Assembly: GCF_902809845.1 (NCBI RefSeq)
Contig: NZ_CADDWI010000012.1
Location: 188,802-252,801 of the forward strand
Reading direction: 5' to 3'
DNA: 64,000 nt
Source of the DNA: Chelativorans sp. Marseille-P2723
GTDB lineage: Bacteria > Pseudomonadota > Alphaproteobacteria > Rhizobiales > Rhizobiaceae
Position numbers and translations under genes: made by a program
Shown here: in pieces, positions 55,859 through 64,000 of the stretch
Numbering within the stretch: the stretch's first letter is position 1
Layout of the letters: each line of letters opens with the position of its first letter
Notes under the pieces: model-generated
What the model saw: the letters and a program-made list of their open reading frames with translations, nothing else
What the model was told of the DNA's origin: nothing
Database searches by the model: none

Positions 55859-56599
55859 CTAGCGCAGAGCCTGTCGCGCGCCGAGATATTGCTTGAATGC
55901 GGCGGGACCATGCCCCGAAAGGAACTCCTTTGTAGAGCCGACCACAGCAATGGTGCCGTCTTCAATGAAGGCGAGCCTTCCGGAGATCCTGCCAGCATCG
56001 CTCGGGTCGTGAGTAGCCATCAGGATCGTCATGCGCTGCTCATCATGCAGGCGCGCTATAAGTTCCAGCATTTCATCGCGCAGGGCAGGGCCGAGCGAGG
56101 CGAGCGGTTCGTCAAGAAGGAGTATGGGTTGCCGCCTAACCAACACCCGAGCGAGCGCCACCCGCTGACGTTCACCGCCTGAGAGCGCGCGCGGCAGCCG
56201 TTCGCCTTTGTCCAAAAGCCCGGTGCGGGACAGCGCTTCCCGAACGGCATCACGGTCGGCTCTGGAAAGCCTCAAGGAGGGTGAGCGGCCAAGCCCGACA
56301 TTCTGCTCCACCGTCAGATGGGCGAAAAGGTTGTTTTCCTGGAAGATCATCGAAACGGGGCGGCGGTGCGGCAGCACCATGGTCACATTCCTGCCGCCGA
56401 TCAGGATGCGCCCCAGGGAAGGCTGCTCAAAACCGGCCACCAGATTAAGCAACGTGGACTTGCCCGACCCGCTAGGACCCATGAGGGCAACAATTTCTGA
56501 CGCGCCGACGGACAGGTCGAAACGCATTTGCGCTCCGCCGGGATATGAAAAGATGACGTTTTCGAGCCTCAGTTCCGCCCCGCCAAGGCTGCCTGTCAT
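55859..56599 (-). CDS. thiQ: thiamine ABC transporter ATP-binding protein ThiQ
   Basis: 246 aa from ATG 56599, overlapping thiP by four bases; the longer frame runs deep into thiP. Walker A GPSGSGKST, Q loop FQENNLFAHLTVEQNVGLG (ThiQ-type), signature LSGGERQRVALARVL, Walker B ILLLDEPLASLGP. Short single-domain ATPase with no C-terminal regulatory domain, normal for ThiQ. Confidence 0.95.
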   Translation of the reverse strand: MTGSLGGAELRLENVIFSYPGGAQMRFDLSVGASEIVALMGPSGSGKSTLLNLVAGFEQPSLGRILIGGRNVTMVLPHRRPVSMIFQENNLFAHLTVEQNVGLGRSPSLRLSRADRDAVREALSRTGLLDKGERLPRALSGGERQRVALARVLVRRQPILLLDEPLASLGPALRDEMLELIARLHDEQRMTILMATHDPSDAGRISGRLAFIEDGTIAVVGSTKEFLSGHGPAAFKQYLGARQALR

Positions 56600-58239
56600 C
56601 GTGCACTCTCCGACCCTTGCCGCCCAAGGCGAGCCACCAAAAACATCAGCCCGAGACAAATAAGCCCCAGGAACAGCGCCAGCCCGGCGGCATCGGCCGT
56701 ACGGTAGCTCCCCATGCGCTGCAGCAGCAGATAAGGCAAGGTCTGCACCCTATCACTGCCGAATAGCGCTATTACGCCAAGATCTCCCAGAGACAAGGCC
56801 ATTGCAAAGGCAAAGCCCACTGCGGCGGGCCGCTTCAGTGACGGCCAGTCGACCAGGCGAAGCCGGTTCCAGCCAGAAATGCCAAGGGACACGCAGAGCG
56901 TTTCGTGCCGGGCGCTGGCCGCATCATAGGCGGGCCGGATTGCCCGAACGGCAAAGGGCATTGCCATCACCGCGTTCACTGTCACCACCATGACGGGCGC
57001 GAGGGCGAAGACATTTCCGAAACGGCGCAGGAGAATGAACCAGCCCGCGCCGATCACGACAGGCGGCACAATCAGCACCAAGGCAGCGCCGGTATCCATG
57101 AGTTGCTCCAGAATGCGTGGCTTGCCTCCGCGCCTCGCAAGCTCCAGCGCCCTGCGCGCCATCACGAGCGCAGTGGAAAGCACGATGCAGAGAAAGGCCG
57201 CCAGCGCCGCCAGATAAAGGCTGGTGAACGTTGCTGCACGCACCGTGCGCTCTCCTGCCAGCCTCGACAGGTCAGCCGTGAGCCCCGCCATCACGGTGGC
57301 TGCCATGGGGCCGGCGACGAAGAGAAGGGCGGCGATGATGATCGCCGTGTTGATCACGCGCTCCCCTCGCCCCGGAACCAGTTGTCTGTGCGGCGCCACC
57401 GGCAGGCTGGCGTCGGCCGTCATGGATGCCCCAAGCCGTGTAAGCACGATGACAATGGTGGCAGTGAGAGCGACCTGTACCAGTGTCAACGTTACGGCGC
57501 GCGCGGGATCGAAGTCAAAGCGCAAGGCCTGATATATTGCCACTTCGAGGGTGGTTGCGCGCGGGCCTCCGCCCAGGATGAGCACAATGGTAAAGGACGT
57601 CGCGCAGAGCATGAAGACAAGCCCAGCAATGCCTGGCAAGACAGCGCGGGCCACCGGCCATTCTATAAAGCGGAAGGATGCAAGCGGGCCCATGCCAAGC
57701 TGCGCCGAAAGCCGCCACTGGTCTGCGGGCACCGTCTCCAGTGCGGCAAGAAACAGGCGTGCAGCGAGCGGAAGATTGAAAAAGACGTGGGCGACAAGAA
57801 TGCCGGACAGGCCATAAATACCCGGCCAGGTCTCTTCCGAGAAGGCTTGGAAGAGAGGCGCGAAGTAGCCCGCCCTGCCGTAGAGAGCTAAAACGCCCAA
57901 CGCAGCAACGATGGCAGGCAGTGCCAAAGGCACGGCGAAGAGCTGCAATATCAGCCCGCGCCCCGGAAACCGGGGGTGTCGTGCTAGCGCGCGAGCAACG
58001 AGGATTGCCGGCACTACAGAGAGGATAGTGGAAAGCGCTGCTTGCCAGAGGGTGAACCGTGCGACCCTCAGCAGATAGGCATCGAATCCGGCAAAAGCTC
58101 CCTCGAAGGAGCGGACCGCCTCATGGCCCAGCCCGGCGAATGCCCCCCCGATAAGAATGCTGATCGCCGCCAGCGCAAGCACGCCGGCGCCGATCCTCCT
58201 GCTGCCCAACGCTGTTAACGACTCATCACCGACAGCCAC
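56596..58239 (-). CDS. thiP: thiamine ABC transporter permease ThiP
   Basis: 547 aa from GTG 58239. Two fused permease halves with about twelve membrane helices. EAA loops are present in both halves ([20 protein letters not shown] and [18 protein letters not shown]). [20 protein letters not shown] is the ThiP-type periplasmic segment. The start overlaps the end of thiB by 25 bases, so translation is coupled. Confidence 0.94.
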   Translation of the reverse strand: MAVGDESLTALGSRRIGAGVLALAAISILIGGAFAGLGHEAVRSFEGAFAGFDAYLLRVARFTLWQAALSTILSVVPAILVARALARHPRFPGRGLILQLFAVPLALPAIVAALGVLALYGRAGYFAPLFQAFSEETWPGIYGLSGILVAHVFFNLPLAARLFLAALETVPADQWRLSAQLGMGPLASFRFIEWPVARAVLPGIAGLVFMLCATSFTIVLILGGGPRATTLEVAIYQALRFDFDPARAVTLTLVQVALTATIVIVLTRLGASMTADASLPVAPHRQLVPGRGERVINTAIIIAALLFVAGPMAATVMAGLTADLSRLAGERTVRAATFTSLYLAALAAFLCIVLSTALVMARRALELARRGGKPRILEQLMDTGAALVLIVPPVVIGAGWFILLRRFGNVFALAPVMVVTVNAVMAMPFAVRAIRPAYDAASARHETLCVSLGISGWNRLRLVDWPSLKRPAAVGFAFAMALSLGDLGVIALFGSDRVQTLPYLLLQRMGSYRTADAAGLALFLGLICLGLMFLVARLGRQGSESAR

Positions 58240-59219
58240 TCGTCTACCCAGGCCCTGCGGTTCTCGGCCACCTCCTCGGCGGGCAGAAGCAGCGTCTTTT
58301 CAGGCTTGATCAGTTCGTCAAATGCTGAATGCAGCGGACCAGAGGTCCTGCCGGCTGGAAACATCCAATTCGTCTCGGGAATCTCATCCTGAAATCCCGG
58401 ACCGGTCATGAAGGACAGAAACTGGGCGGCAAGCTCGTTGTCGCGCGCTTTCGCGGTGCGGGCGGCAAGCTCAACCTGAAGGTAATGCCCTTCGGCAAAG
58501 GCAGCGGCCCGGTAACGATCCGTATCCTCGGCGATGAGGTGATATGCCGGCGAGGTGGTATAGGAAAGCACCATCGGCACCTCTCCGCTGGTAAAAAGCC
58601 CATAGGCTTCGCTCCAGCCGGGCGTAACCGTAAGCACCTTGTCCTTAAGCCCCGACCAGGCCGTCGCCGCGTCATCGCCATAGACGACCTTCACCCATAA
58701 AAGCAGCCCCAACCCAGGAGTGGACGTGCGTGGATCCTGGATGGCAATTTTCAGCTCGCTCTCCGCCTCCACCAACTCCCTAAGGCTTTGTGGCGGCGTC
58801 TTTATCGCCTCCGAATCATAGACGAAAGCAAAATAGCCGTAGTCATAGGGAACGAAAATATCATCATCAAAGCCACCGGGGACATCGACATCTTTGAGGT
58901 CAATGCCATGTGGTACAAAAAGGCCGCTTTCCCTGGCCTCGTGCATCAGGTTCGTATCAAGCCCCAGAACAATATCGGCCTGCGTATCCTCACCTTCGAG
59001 CCGCAGTCGGTTAAGCAGCGCCACACCATCGGCAACTGCGACAAACTCCAGATCGCATCCGCATTCGGCTTCGAAAGCTCGCTCAACCGCCGGGCCTGGG
59101 CCCCATTCGGCTGTAAAGCTGTCATAAGTGTAGACGGTGAGCTTTTCCTGCGCGAGCACGGACGCTGGCAGCAGAACCATTGAAAAGGCAATGGAAGTAA
59201 TCAGCTTGCTTGAGCGCAT
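58215..59219 (-). CDS. thiB: thiamine-binding periplasmic protein ThiB
   Basis: 334 aa. Signal peptide (residues 1-23, SVLA then Q). [32 protein letters not shown] is the ThiB start (in pieces at about 26-57), with [13 protein letters not shown] and [15 protein letters not shown] following. Binds thiamine and its phosphates and delivers them to ThiP. ATG 59219 follows AGGAGG by six bases, downstream of a TPP riboswitch. Confidence 0.95.
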   Translation of the reverse strand: MRSSKLITSIAFSMVLLPASVLAQEKLTVYTYDSFTAEWGPGPAVERAFEAECGCDLEFVAVADGVALLNRLRLEGEDTQADIVLGLDTNLMHEARESGLFVPHGIDLKDVDVPGGFDDDIFVPYDYGYFAFVYDSEAIKTPPQSLRELVEAESELKIAIQDPRTSTPGLGLLLWVKVVYGDDAATAWSGLKDKVLTVTPGWSEAYGLFTSGEVPMVLSYTTSPAYHLIAEDTDRYRAAAFAEGHYLQVELAARTAKARDNELAAQFLSFMTGPGFQDEIPETNWMFPAGRTSGPLHSAFDELIKPEKTLLLPAEEVAENRRAWVDEWLSVMSR

Positions 59220-59272
59220 CGATGCCTCCTCTCGTTAAGCTTGCGGGAAGAGGCGTCTGAATAATTCAGCGT

Positions 59273-59370
59273 CTAATCCCTCCGCCGGTACAAACCGGAT
59301 CAGGTTCATCGGGTTAGCGGAAAGCCGCCTCTCAGCCAGACTGCCTTGCGGCAGCGGCACCCCGTTAGAG
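59273..59370 (-). promoter_or_regulatory. TPP riboswitch (THI element) controlling thiBPQ
   Basis: On the minus strand the conserved blocks appear in order: GGGGTGCC, GGCTGAGAG, ACCCGATGAACCTGATC and the closing GCGGAGGGAT. These are the pyrimidine- and pyrophosphate-sensing arms. It ends about 53 bases before the thiB ATG, next to the AGGAGG site, so control of translation or of early termination is possible. Confidence 0.96.
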
Positions 59371-59516
59371 CAGTTGAAACATAAGCCGCACCCTCAGCGG
59401 ACGCAAGTGGCTGCCGTGGTTAATCAGGGTGACCCTTACCGCCGTTGCTCCGAACAGCTAAAATTTGAGCGACGCGGTAAAATAAATCTTCGTGAGGGCA
59501 CCGCTATGATGCGCCT

Positions 59517-60356
59517 ATGGGGGGCAGAGCCAAAAGGATTCTGTGCAAGGCGTCAGGAGTCACTGCGCTTGCAACCGCTTTGACTTATGCAGTGTTCTTT
59601 TTGACGCGGGCGTTGAGCGACAGGCCCTTTACAAGCAGTGACCTTGTCGAATGCTTCTTCATACCCATAGCCGTCGGGATGCCAATCCTGGTGTTCCTGT
59701 TCCGGCAATCCGAAGAGCTGAAGAACGCCCATGCAGAGCTTGCCAGCCTCAACGAACAAACGAGGAAGGCCTATCAGCGGCTTCGGCTATCGCATGAAAT
59801 CATGGTCTATACGGCCGCCCATGACAGCATGACCGGCCTGCTCAACCGCGAGAGCTTCCTCGAACACCTGCGAGATGCCATCGCCAATCGGGAACAGGAC
59901 GTTCTTCTGCTAGCCGATGCGGACAATTTCAAGCAGATCAACGACCGCCTGGGTCATCTGCGAGGCGACGATGCGCTCGTGGAGATTTCACGCGCCATCC
60001 GCATGACGGTCCGGCACGAAGATGTGGTCGGCCGCTTAGGCGGCGAGGAGTTTGGCGTTCTTTTGAAAGGCATTAGCCTGACACGCGCAATGGAAATTGC
60101 CGAAAAGATCAGGCGGCAGGTCGAAGCCATACCATGGCGGCGCAGCACACCGGACATGGAATGCCTTACCGTCAGCATCGGCGTTGCCGCAATAGGCAAG
60201 GACATCGGCACCGCGGCTGCGGCTTTGGAGCGGGCGGATCACTGTCTTTACGCAGCCAAGAAACAGGGGCGCAACCGCGTTACCTGTCACGATCCCAGGT
60301 TTCATTGCGAAGAGATCACAGTGCGTCCAAGACAATGGCGCCGTCGCGTCGCTTGA
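59517..60356 (+). CDS. membrane-bound diguanylate cyclase (GGDEF)
   Basis: 279 aa. Two N-terminal membrane helices (about 12-30 and 45-62) and a short coiled segment (ELKNAHAELASLNEQTRKAY) lead into a GGDEF domain with HDSMTGLLNRESFLEHL and the active motif RLGGEEFGVLL. An RxxD inhibitory site is not seen in the usual place. Makes cyclic di-GMP. The start is uncertain: no close SD precedes ATG 59517. Confidence 0.9.
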   Translation: MGGRAKRILCKASGVTALATALTYAVFFLTRALSDRPFTSSDLVECFFIPIAVGMPILVFLFRQSEELKNAHAELASLNEQTRKAYQRLRLSHEIMVYTAAHDSMTGLLNRESFLEHLRDAIANREQDVLLLADADNFKQINDRLGHLRGDDALVEISRAIRMTVRHEDVVGRLGGEEFGVLLKGISLTRAMEIAEKIRRQVEAIPWRRSTPDMECLTVSIGVAAIGKDIGTAAAALERADHCLYAAKKQGRNRVTCHDPRFHCEEITVRPRQWRRRVA

Positions 60357-60383
60357 CCTTTCAACTTCCGATCACACGGGGCG

Positions 60384-60689
60384 TTACCAGCGAGTCCGCT
60401 CACCCGGCGCGGCAGGCTCGATGGCGAGCGCGTGCACCCGGCCGCTCTTAAGCTCATCTGCCAACACGTCATTCACAGCGCGGTGTCGCTCGATCCGACT
60501 CATGCGGGCAAAAGCAGAAGCTTCGATCCTGATGCGGAAATGCGTCTCGCCGCTGCCGTCAAATACCTCCTCCTTGCCGCCAACAGTATGGTGATGGCCG
60601 GCGTGAAGATGGCTCTCGTTGACGACGAATAGCCGCTCCGGAGAAAACGCCTGTCTCAGTTTTGCTTCTATTGAGGATTTTATGGACAA
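60384..60689 (-). CDS. BolA-family protein
   Basis: 101 aa when started at TTG 60689, which has AGGAGA six bases upstream; the open frame to 60746 adds 19 atypical residues. The BolA fold has KLRQAFSPERLFVVNESHLHAGH and ETHFRIRIEASAFARMSRIERH then HALAIEPAAP. The two His in HLHAGHHH can help bind Fe-S clusters with a monothiol glutaredoxin. Divergent from the DnaJ-like gene. Confidence 0.92.
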   Translation of the reverse strand: MSIKSSIEAKLRQAFSPERLFVVNESHLHAGHHHTVGGKEEVFDGSGETHFRIRIEASAFARMSRIERHRAVNDVLADELKSGRVHALAIEPAAPGERTRW

Positions 60690-60811
60690 ATCCGTCTCCT
60701 GACACCATATGGGGAACGTTCCTGCATGAGTCCCAACCTTTGCCAAATGTCAATTCTTGCTTCACGGCGGGCAACCGCCATAATCGGCTTTGATTTGGTA
60801 CCAGGACAAGC

Positions 60812-61432
60812 ATGAAACTTAACTCGAAATACTTCGAGAAGATACGCATCCGCCCCGAGCCGCAGTCGCAGACTCAAGCCGACGCGCCGTGCTGCCAATG
60901 GGATGGTTGCGACCAGCCGGGTGTACACCGTGCGCCGGTTGGTCGGCACAGGGAGGGCGAGTATTTTCGGTTTTGCTTCGAGCATGTGAGGCAATACAAC
61001 AAAAATTATAACTATTTCTCTGGACTCAAGGACAGCGAGATTGCGCGCTTTCAGAAGGAAGCGATGACCGGTCACCGACCGACCTGGAAGATGGGCTCCA
61101 ACGACTCCGGGCACGCAGCCCCCGATTCTGCACCCTTCCGCTCCGGCCACGCTGCCTATTATCGCCGCATCGGCGATCCGTTCAATCTGTTCGGGCGGAC
61201 GGACAACGCATCCGAGGCATCAACCCAGAGACCGCTGAGGCCGCTTGAGGCCAAAGCGCTGGAAACACTGGGCCTGAATGCCGATGCATCTGGCGCAGAT
61301 ATCAAGGCGCGCTATAAGACGTTGGTGAAGCGCCACCATCCGGATGCCAATGGCGGTGACAGAGGTTCCGAAGCCCGCTTGCAAGACGTGCTTCAGGCCT
61401 ACCGGCTCCTAAAGCAGGCGGGTTTCTGTTAG
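60812..61432 (+). CDS. J-domain protein with N-terminal cysteine motif
   Basis: 206 aa. The J domain is at the C-terminus (about 145-203) with HPD at 176-178, so it should stimulate a DnaK ATPase. The N-terminal 70 residues carry CCQWDGC (27-33) and FCFEHVRQYN (54-63), spaced like a small metal site. The middle is low-complexity. Similar proteins precede cobS in other rhizobia. Partner unknown. Confidence 0.88.
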   Translation: MKLNSKYFEKIRIRPEPQSQTQADAPCCQWDGCDQPGVHRAPVGRHREGEYFRFCFEHVRQYNKNYNYFSGLKDSEIARFQKEAMTGHRPTWKMGSNDSGHAAPDSAPFRSGHAAYYRRIGDPFNLFGRTDNASEASTQRPLRPLEAKALETLGLNADASGADIKARYKTLVKRHHPDANGGDRGSEARLQDVLQAYRLLKQAGFC

Positions 61433-61502
61433 GCCCCGTCTCTGCTAAGAGGCCAATCGAAATAACAGGCGGCGCGGGCAGATGCACGCGCGCGCTGGAG
61501 GT

Positions 61503-62492
61503 ATGATGAACAAGATTGACCGCGATATTGCCAATCTGCCGGACACAACCGTGTCGGTGAAAGATACATTCGGCTTTGATTCGAACATGGTAGTGCCCGC
61601 CTACTCGGTGGCTGATCCCCATGTGCCGGACACGGACCCAGATTATCTTTTCGACAAGCAGACGACCCTGGCGATCCTCGCAGGCTTCACCTACAACCGC
61701 CGCGTCATGATCTCGGGCTATCACGGCACGGGCAAATCGACGCATATCGAACAGGTCGCGGCGCGCCTCAAATGGCCCTGCGTACGCATCAATCTCGATA
61801 GCCACGTGAGCCGTATCGATCTGGTCGGCAAGGACGCCATCGTCGTCAAGGACGGCAAGCAGGTGACGGAATTCCGCGATGGAATTCTTCCCTGGGCCTA
61901 TCAGAACAATGTGGCGTTGGTCTTTGACGAGTACGATGCCGGCCGCCCGGACGTCATGTTCGTAATCCAGCGCGTGCTGGAATCATCCGGCCGTTTGACG
62001 CTGCTCGACCAAAGCCGCGTCATCCGGCCGCATCCTGCGTTCCGCCTCTTCGCGACGGCCAACACGGTGGGCCTCGGTGATACGACCGGCCTTTATCACG
62101 GCACGCAGCAGATCAACCAGGCGCAGATGGATCGTTGGTCGATCGTCACCACGCTCAACTACCTTCCCCATGACGACGAGGTGGCCATCGTCCAGGCGAA
62201 GGCCAAGCACTATCAGAACGAGGAAGGTCGCGAGACGGTGAGCCGCATGGTACGAGTGGCTGACATGACACGCTCGGCTTTCATGAACGGCGATCTTTCC
62301 ACAGTCATGAGCCCGCGCACGGTGATCATGTGGGCAGAGAACGCCGAGATATTCGGCGATGTTGGTTTTGCCTTCCGCCTTACCTTCCTTAACAAGTGTG
62401 ACGAGCTCGAACGGGTTATTGTGGCAGAGTTCTACCAGCGTGCCTTCGGTGAGGAACTCGCCGAGTCGGCAGCCAATGTCGTGCTGAGCTAG
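61503..62492 (+). CDS. cobS: cobaltochelatase subunit CobS
   Basis: 329 aa from ATG 61503 or 61506, just after GGAGGT. MoxR-type AAA+ subunit of the aerobic cobalt chelatase, working with CobT and CobN to insert cobalt into hydrogenobyrinate a,c-diamide. Walker [11 protein letters not shown], Walker [11 protein letters not shown], and sensor [11 protein letters not shown]. The N-terminus [20 protein letters not shown] is typical of CobS. Confidence 0.95.
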   Translation: MMNKIDRDIANLPDTTVSVKDTFGFDSNMVVPAYSVADPHVPDTDPDYLFDKQTTLAILAGFTYNRRVMISGYHGTGKSTHIEQVAARLKWPCVRINLDSHVSRIDLVGKDAIVVKDGKQVTEFRDGILPWAYQNNVALVFDEYDAGRPDVMFVIQRVLESSGRLTLLDQSRVIRPHPAFRLFATANTVGLGDTTGLYHGTQQINQAQMDRWSIVTTLNYLPHDDEVAIVQAKAKHYQNEEGRETVSRMVRVADMTRSAFMNGDLSTVMSPRTVIMWAENAEIFGDVGFAFRLTFLNKCDELERVIVAEFYQRAFGEELAESAANVVLS

Positions 62493-62500
62493 GATATGCA

Positions 62501-62848
62501 ATGCGCTATGAAGGTGGATGTCATTGCGGGAGCTTGCGGTTCTCGGTCGATGTCGATCTGGCGAACCCAATAACCTGCAACTGCTCCTATTGCAGGCAGC
62601 GTGGGAGCATCCTGGTCTTCACCTCCGCCGACAATTTCATGCTGGAGAGTGGTGAGGAGAAGCTGACCGAGTACCGCTTCAATACCATGCAGATCCAGCA
62701 TCTTTTCTGTTCGGTCTGCGGGATGGAGTCTTTCGCGCGCGGCCAGATGCCCGATGGTGCCAGGATGGTGGCCGTCAATGTGCGCTCGCTCGATGGCGTT
62801 GATCTGGACAACCTGGAAACAACCCAGGTGGATGGCCGTTCCCGCTAG
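62501..62848 (+). CDS. GFA/CENP-V-family protein between cobS and cobT
   Basis: 115 aa. The zinc-binding Mss4-like fold of glutathione-dependent formaldehyde-activating proteins: GGCHCGSLRF, then CNCSYCRQRGSI, and LFCSVCGMESFA. All seven cysteines of the pattern are visible. Start ATG 62501 is eight bases after the cobS stop, and cobT follows, so it is probably in one operon. Most members have no proven reaction, so its role in cobalamin synthesis is only inferred from position. Confidence 0.88.
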   Translation: MRYEGGCHCGSLRFSVDVDLANPITCNCSYCRQRGSILVFTSADNFMLESGEEKLTEYRFNTMQIQHLFCSVCGMESFARGQMPDGARMVAVNVRSLDGVDLDNLETTQVDGRSR

Positions 62849-62860
62849 GTGGATGAACCC

Positions 62861-64000
62861 GTGAGCCAATCGAACCGCAGACCAGGACAACCGCAGGAGG
62901 CCCCGCTTGATCCGTTCAAGCGGGCTGTGGCCGCCTCTGTTCGGGCTATCGCAGGCGAGCGCGAGCTGGAAGTATCCTTTTCCAAGGACAAGCCAGCGCT
63001 TTCGGGCAGCCACGCCCGGCTTCCCGAGCCTTCCAAAAAGCCAACGGCGGAGGCTCTGAGGGTTACCAGAGGCCTTGGCGATTCCATGGCGCTGCGGCGG
63101 GCCTGTCACGATATCCGGCTGCACAGCCGCCTTGCCCCCCAGGGAGGGCAGGCCCGAGCGATCTTCGATGCCGTCGAGCAGGCGCGAGTCGAAGCAATCG
63201 GAGCACGGTCCATGCAGGGGGTCTCCGACAACCTGGCGGCGATGTTGGAAGACAAATTCGCACGCGCCAACCTTGCCGATATTACCAACCGCGAGGATGC
63301 CCCGCTTGAGGAGGCCGTCGCGCTGCTGGTGCGCGAGAAGCTCACTGGACGGCCGACCCCCAGCAGCGGCGCCCGGGTTTTGGAACTTTGGCGCGACTGG
63401 ATCGAGGAAAAGGCAGGAAGTAATCTTGAGGAGCTTCTGCCGCACATAAACAACCAGAACGCCTTCGCGCGTGCTGTACGCGACCTTCTCGGCTCCATGG
63501 ACATGGGCGAGGAACTGGACGAAGAACAGGCGCAGGAAAGCGAGGAGGAGGCGGAGCCGCCGCAGGGCGAAGACAGTTCCGAAGAGGGCGGTGAGGACGA
63601 GGCAGAAGGGGAGCGCTCCCAGGCCGAGGAAGCGGACGCATCTGCGGACGAGGACGAGGCAGGCGAGAGTGATGCAGCCGCTACAACCGCCGAGGAAGTC
63701 ACGGAACAGGAGGATCTCGACGCGGAGACGCCGGGCGAAGCGAGACGCCCCGAGAGCTTGTTCGATCAGGCTACCCATCAGATGGATTACCGTGTCTTCA
63801 CCACCGAGTTCGACGAGGTGGTTGGCGCGGAAGAACTTTGCGACGAGGAAGAGCTGGACCGGTTGCGCGCCTTTCTCGACAAGCAACTTGCAAATCTGCA
63901 AGGCGTTGTGGGACGCCTGGCCAACCGTCTTCAGCGTCGCCTGATGGCGCAGCAGAACCGTTCCTGGGAGTTCGACCAAGAAGAAGGCGTGCTAGACACA
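62861..64000 (+). CDS. cobT: cobaltochelatase subunit CobT, N-terminal part (runs off the window)
   Basis: At least 380 codons from GTG 62861 (AGGTGG upstream); GTG 62849 is an alternative. N-terminal [19 protein letters not shown] and [10 protein letters not shown] match CobT. A very acidic region at about 210-295 (repeated Glu, Asp, Ser, Ala) is the family's linker. Then [17 protein letters not shown] and a coiled [19 protein letters not shown] segment lead to the VWA domain, outside the window. Partner of CobS and CobN. Confidence 0.94.
   Translation, partial: MSQSNRRPGQPQEAPLDPFKRAVAASVRAIAGERELEVSFSKDKPALSGSHARLPEPSKKPTAEALRVTRGLGDSMALRRACHDIRLHSRLAPQGGQARAIFDAVEQARVEAIGARSMQGVSDNLAAMLEDKFARANLADITNREDAPLEEAVALLVREKLTGRPTPSSGARVLELWRDWIEEKAGSNLEELLPHINNQNAFARAVRDLLGSMDMGEELDEEQAQESEEEAEPPQGEDSSEEGGEDEAEGERSQAEEADASADEDEAGESDAAATTAEEVTEQEDLDAETPGEARRPESLFDQATHQMDYRVFTTEFDEVVGAEELCDEEELDRLRAFLDKQLANLQGVVGRLANRLQRRLMAQQNRSWEFDQEEGVLDT

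Noticed and set aside
56905-57891. 328-codon ORF opposite thiP
   Set aside because: Rich in His, Arg and Gln with no membrane or domain pattern; thiP on the other strand is unambiguous.
60713-60722. GGAACGTTCC palindrome between bolA and the J-domain gene, looking like EcfG promoter pieces
   Set aside because: No CGTT lies 16-17 bases from GGAAC in either direction, so it is not a full EcfG-type site.
62489-63979. 496-codon ORF on the minus strand opposite the cobT start
   Set aside because: It lies wholly opposite cobT, GFA and their acidic repeats, where the codon bias of the real genes keeps the reverse frame open. It shows no domain and no SD.
1-64000. CRISPR arrays, prophage genes or a defence island
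   Set aside because: I found no regularly spaced repeats, no phage structural or integrase genes, and no restriction, toxin or other defence gene cluster. The lone HNH protein is a widespread chromosomal type.

Overview
The window is high-GC, gene-dense DNA from an alphaproteobacterial chromosome. It most resembles Hyphomicrobiales (Rhizobiales) of the Mesorhizobium, Chelativorans or Nitratireductor type. The grounds are a pyruvate carboxylase of exactly the rhizobial length, a liv operon carrying a DUF6867 membrane gene, a cobS/cobT pair next to BolA and a DnaJ-like protein, rluD next to rpoH, an HWE-type sensor kinase, and several promoter-like sites of the alphaproteobacterial general stress sigma factor EcfG (GGAAC-N16/17-CGTT). 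The genus is inferred, not shown.

Layout. 1-9.5 kb: a partial HWE sensor kinase, tRNA-Glu(CTC), rluD, rpoH, nudC, holA, ispA, mtgA and rpmF. 9.5-10.1 kb: an internally deleted IS630-type relic. 10.1-17.5 kb: ispG, a small stress-type membrane protein behind two tandem EcfG-like promoters, and a TetR-regulated two-gene RND efflux pump; a DUF3309 gene with its own EcfG-like promoter follows. 17.5-28.2 kb, minus strand: an MFS transporter, pyruvate carboxylase and a branched-chain amino acid ABC operon (livHMGF, DUF6867, binding protein). 28.5-34.3 kb: a hydroxyproline-epimerase-type enzyme, a second IS630 relic, a GntR regulator with palindromes and an apparently leaderless start, a small secreted protein with an EcfG-like promoter, mmsA and a divergent LysR gene. 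34.5-38.1 kb: opgG and opgH for osmoregulated periplasmic glucans. The OpgH N-terminal motif sits in a separate small ORF, in frame with opgH but cut off by two tandem stop codons. 38.2-41.1 kb: argH, lptM and lysA. 41.2-49.2 kb: tlpA, an MliC-like protein, a FadE-type dehydrogenase, then etfBA and a 3-hydroxyacyl-CoA dehydrogenase, a rhomboid protease, a cobalamin adenosyltransferase and a small HIG1-like protein. 49.4-53.1 kb: a YihY protein, gluQRS, an AlkA-type glycosylase and an HNH protein. 53.11-54.16 kb: an intact-looking IS630 element with TA target duplication and a frameshifted transposase. 54.2-60.4 kb: an M48 lipoprotein peptidase, the TPP-riboswitch-controlled thiBPQ transporter and a diguanylate cyclase. 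60.4-64 kb: BolA, a DnaJ-like protein, cobS, a GFA-family protein and the start of cobT.

How the genes connect. FadE, Hbd and EtfAB form a beta-oxidation and electron-transfer set. CobS, CobT and the adenosyltransferase belong to aerobic cobalamin synthesis. Three short genes (11.6, 17.4 and 31.6 kb) share EcfG-type promoters and probably belong to one general-stress regulon. Two separate IS630 remnants, each missing a different part of the transposase, and one complete IS630-group element show repeated invasion by this IS family. No CRISPR array, prophage or defence island is visible.
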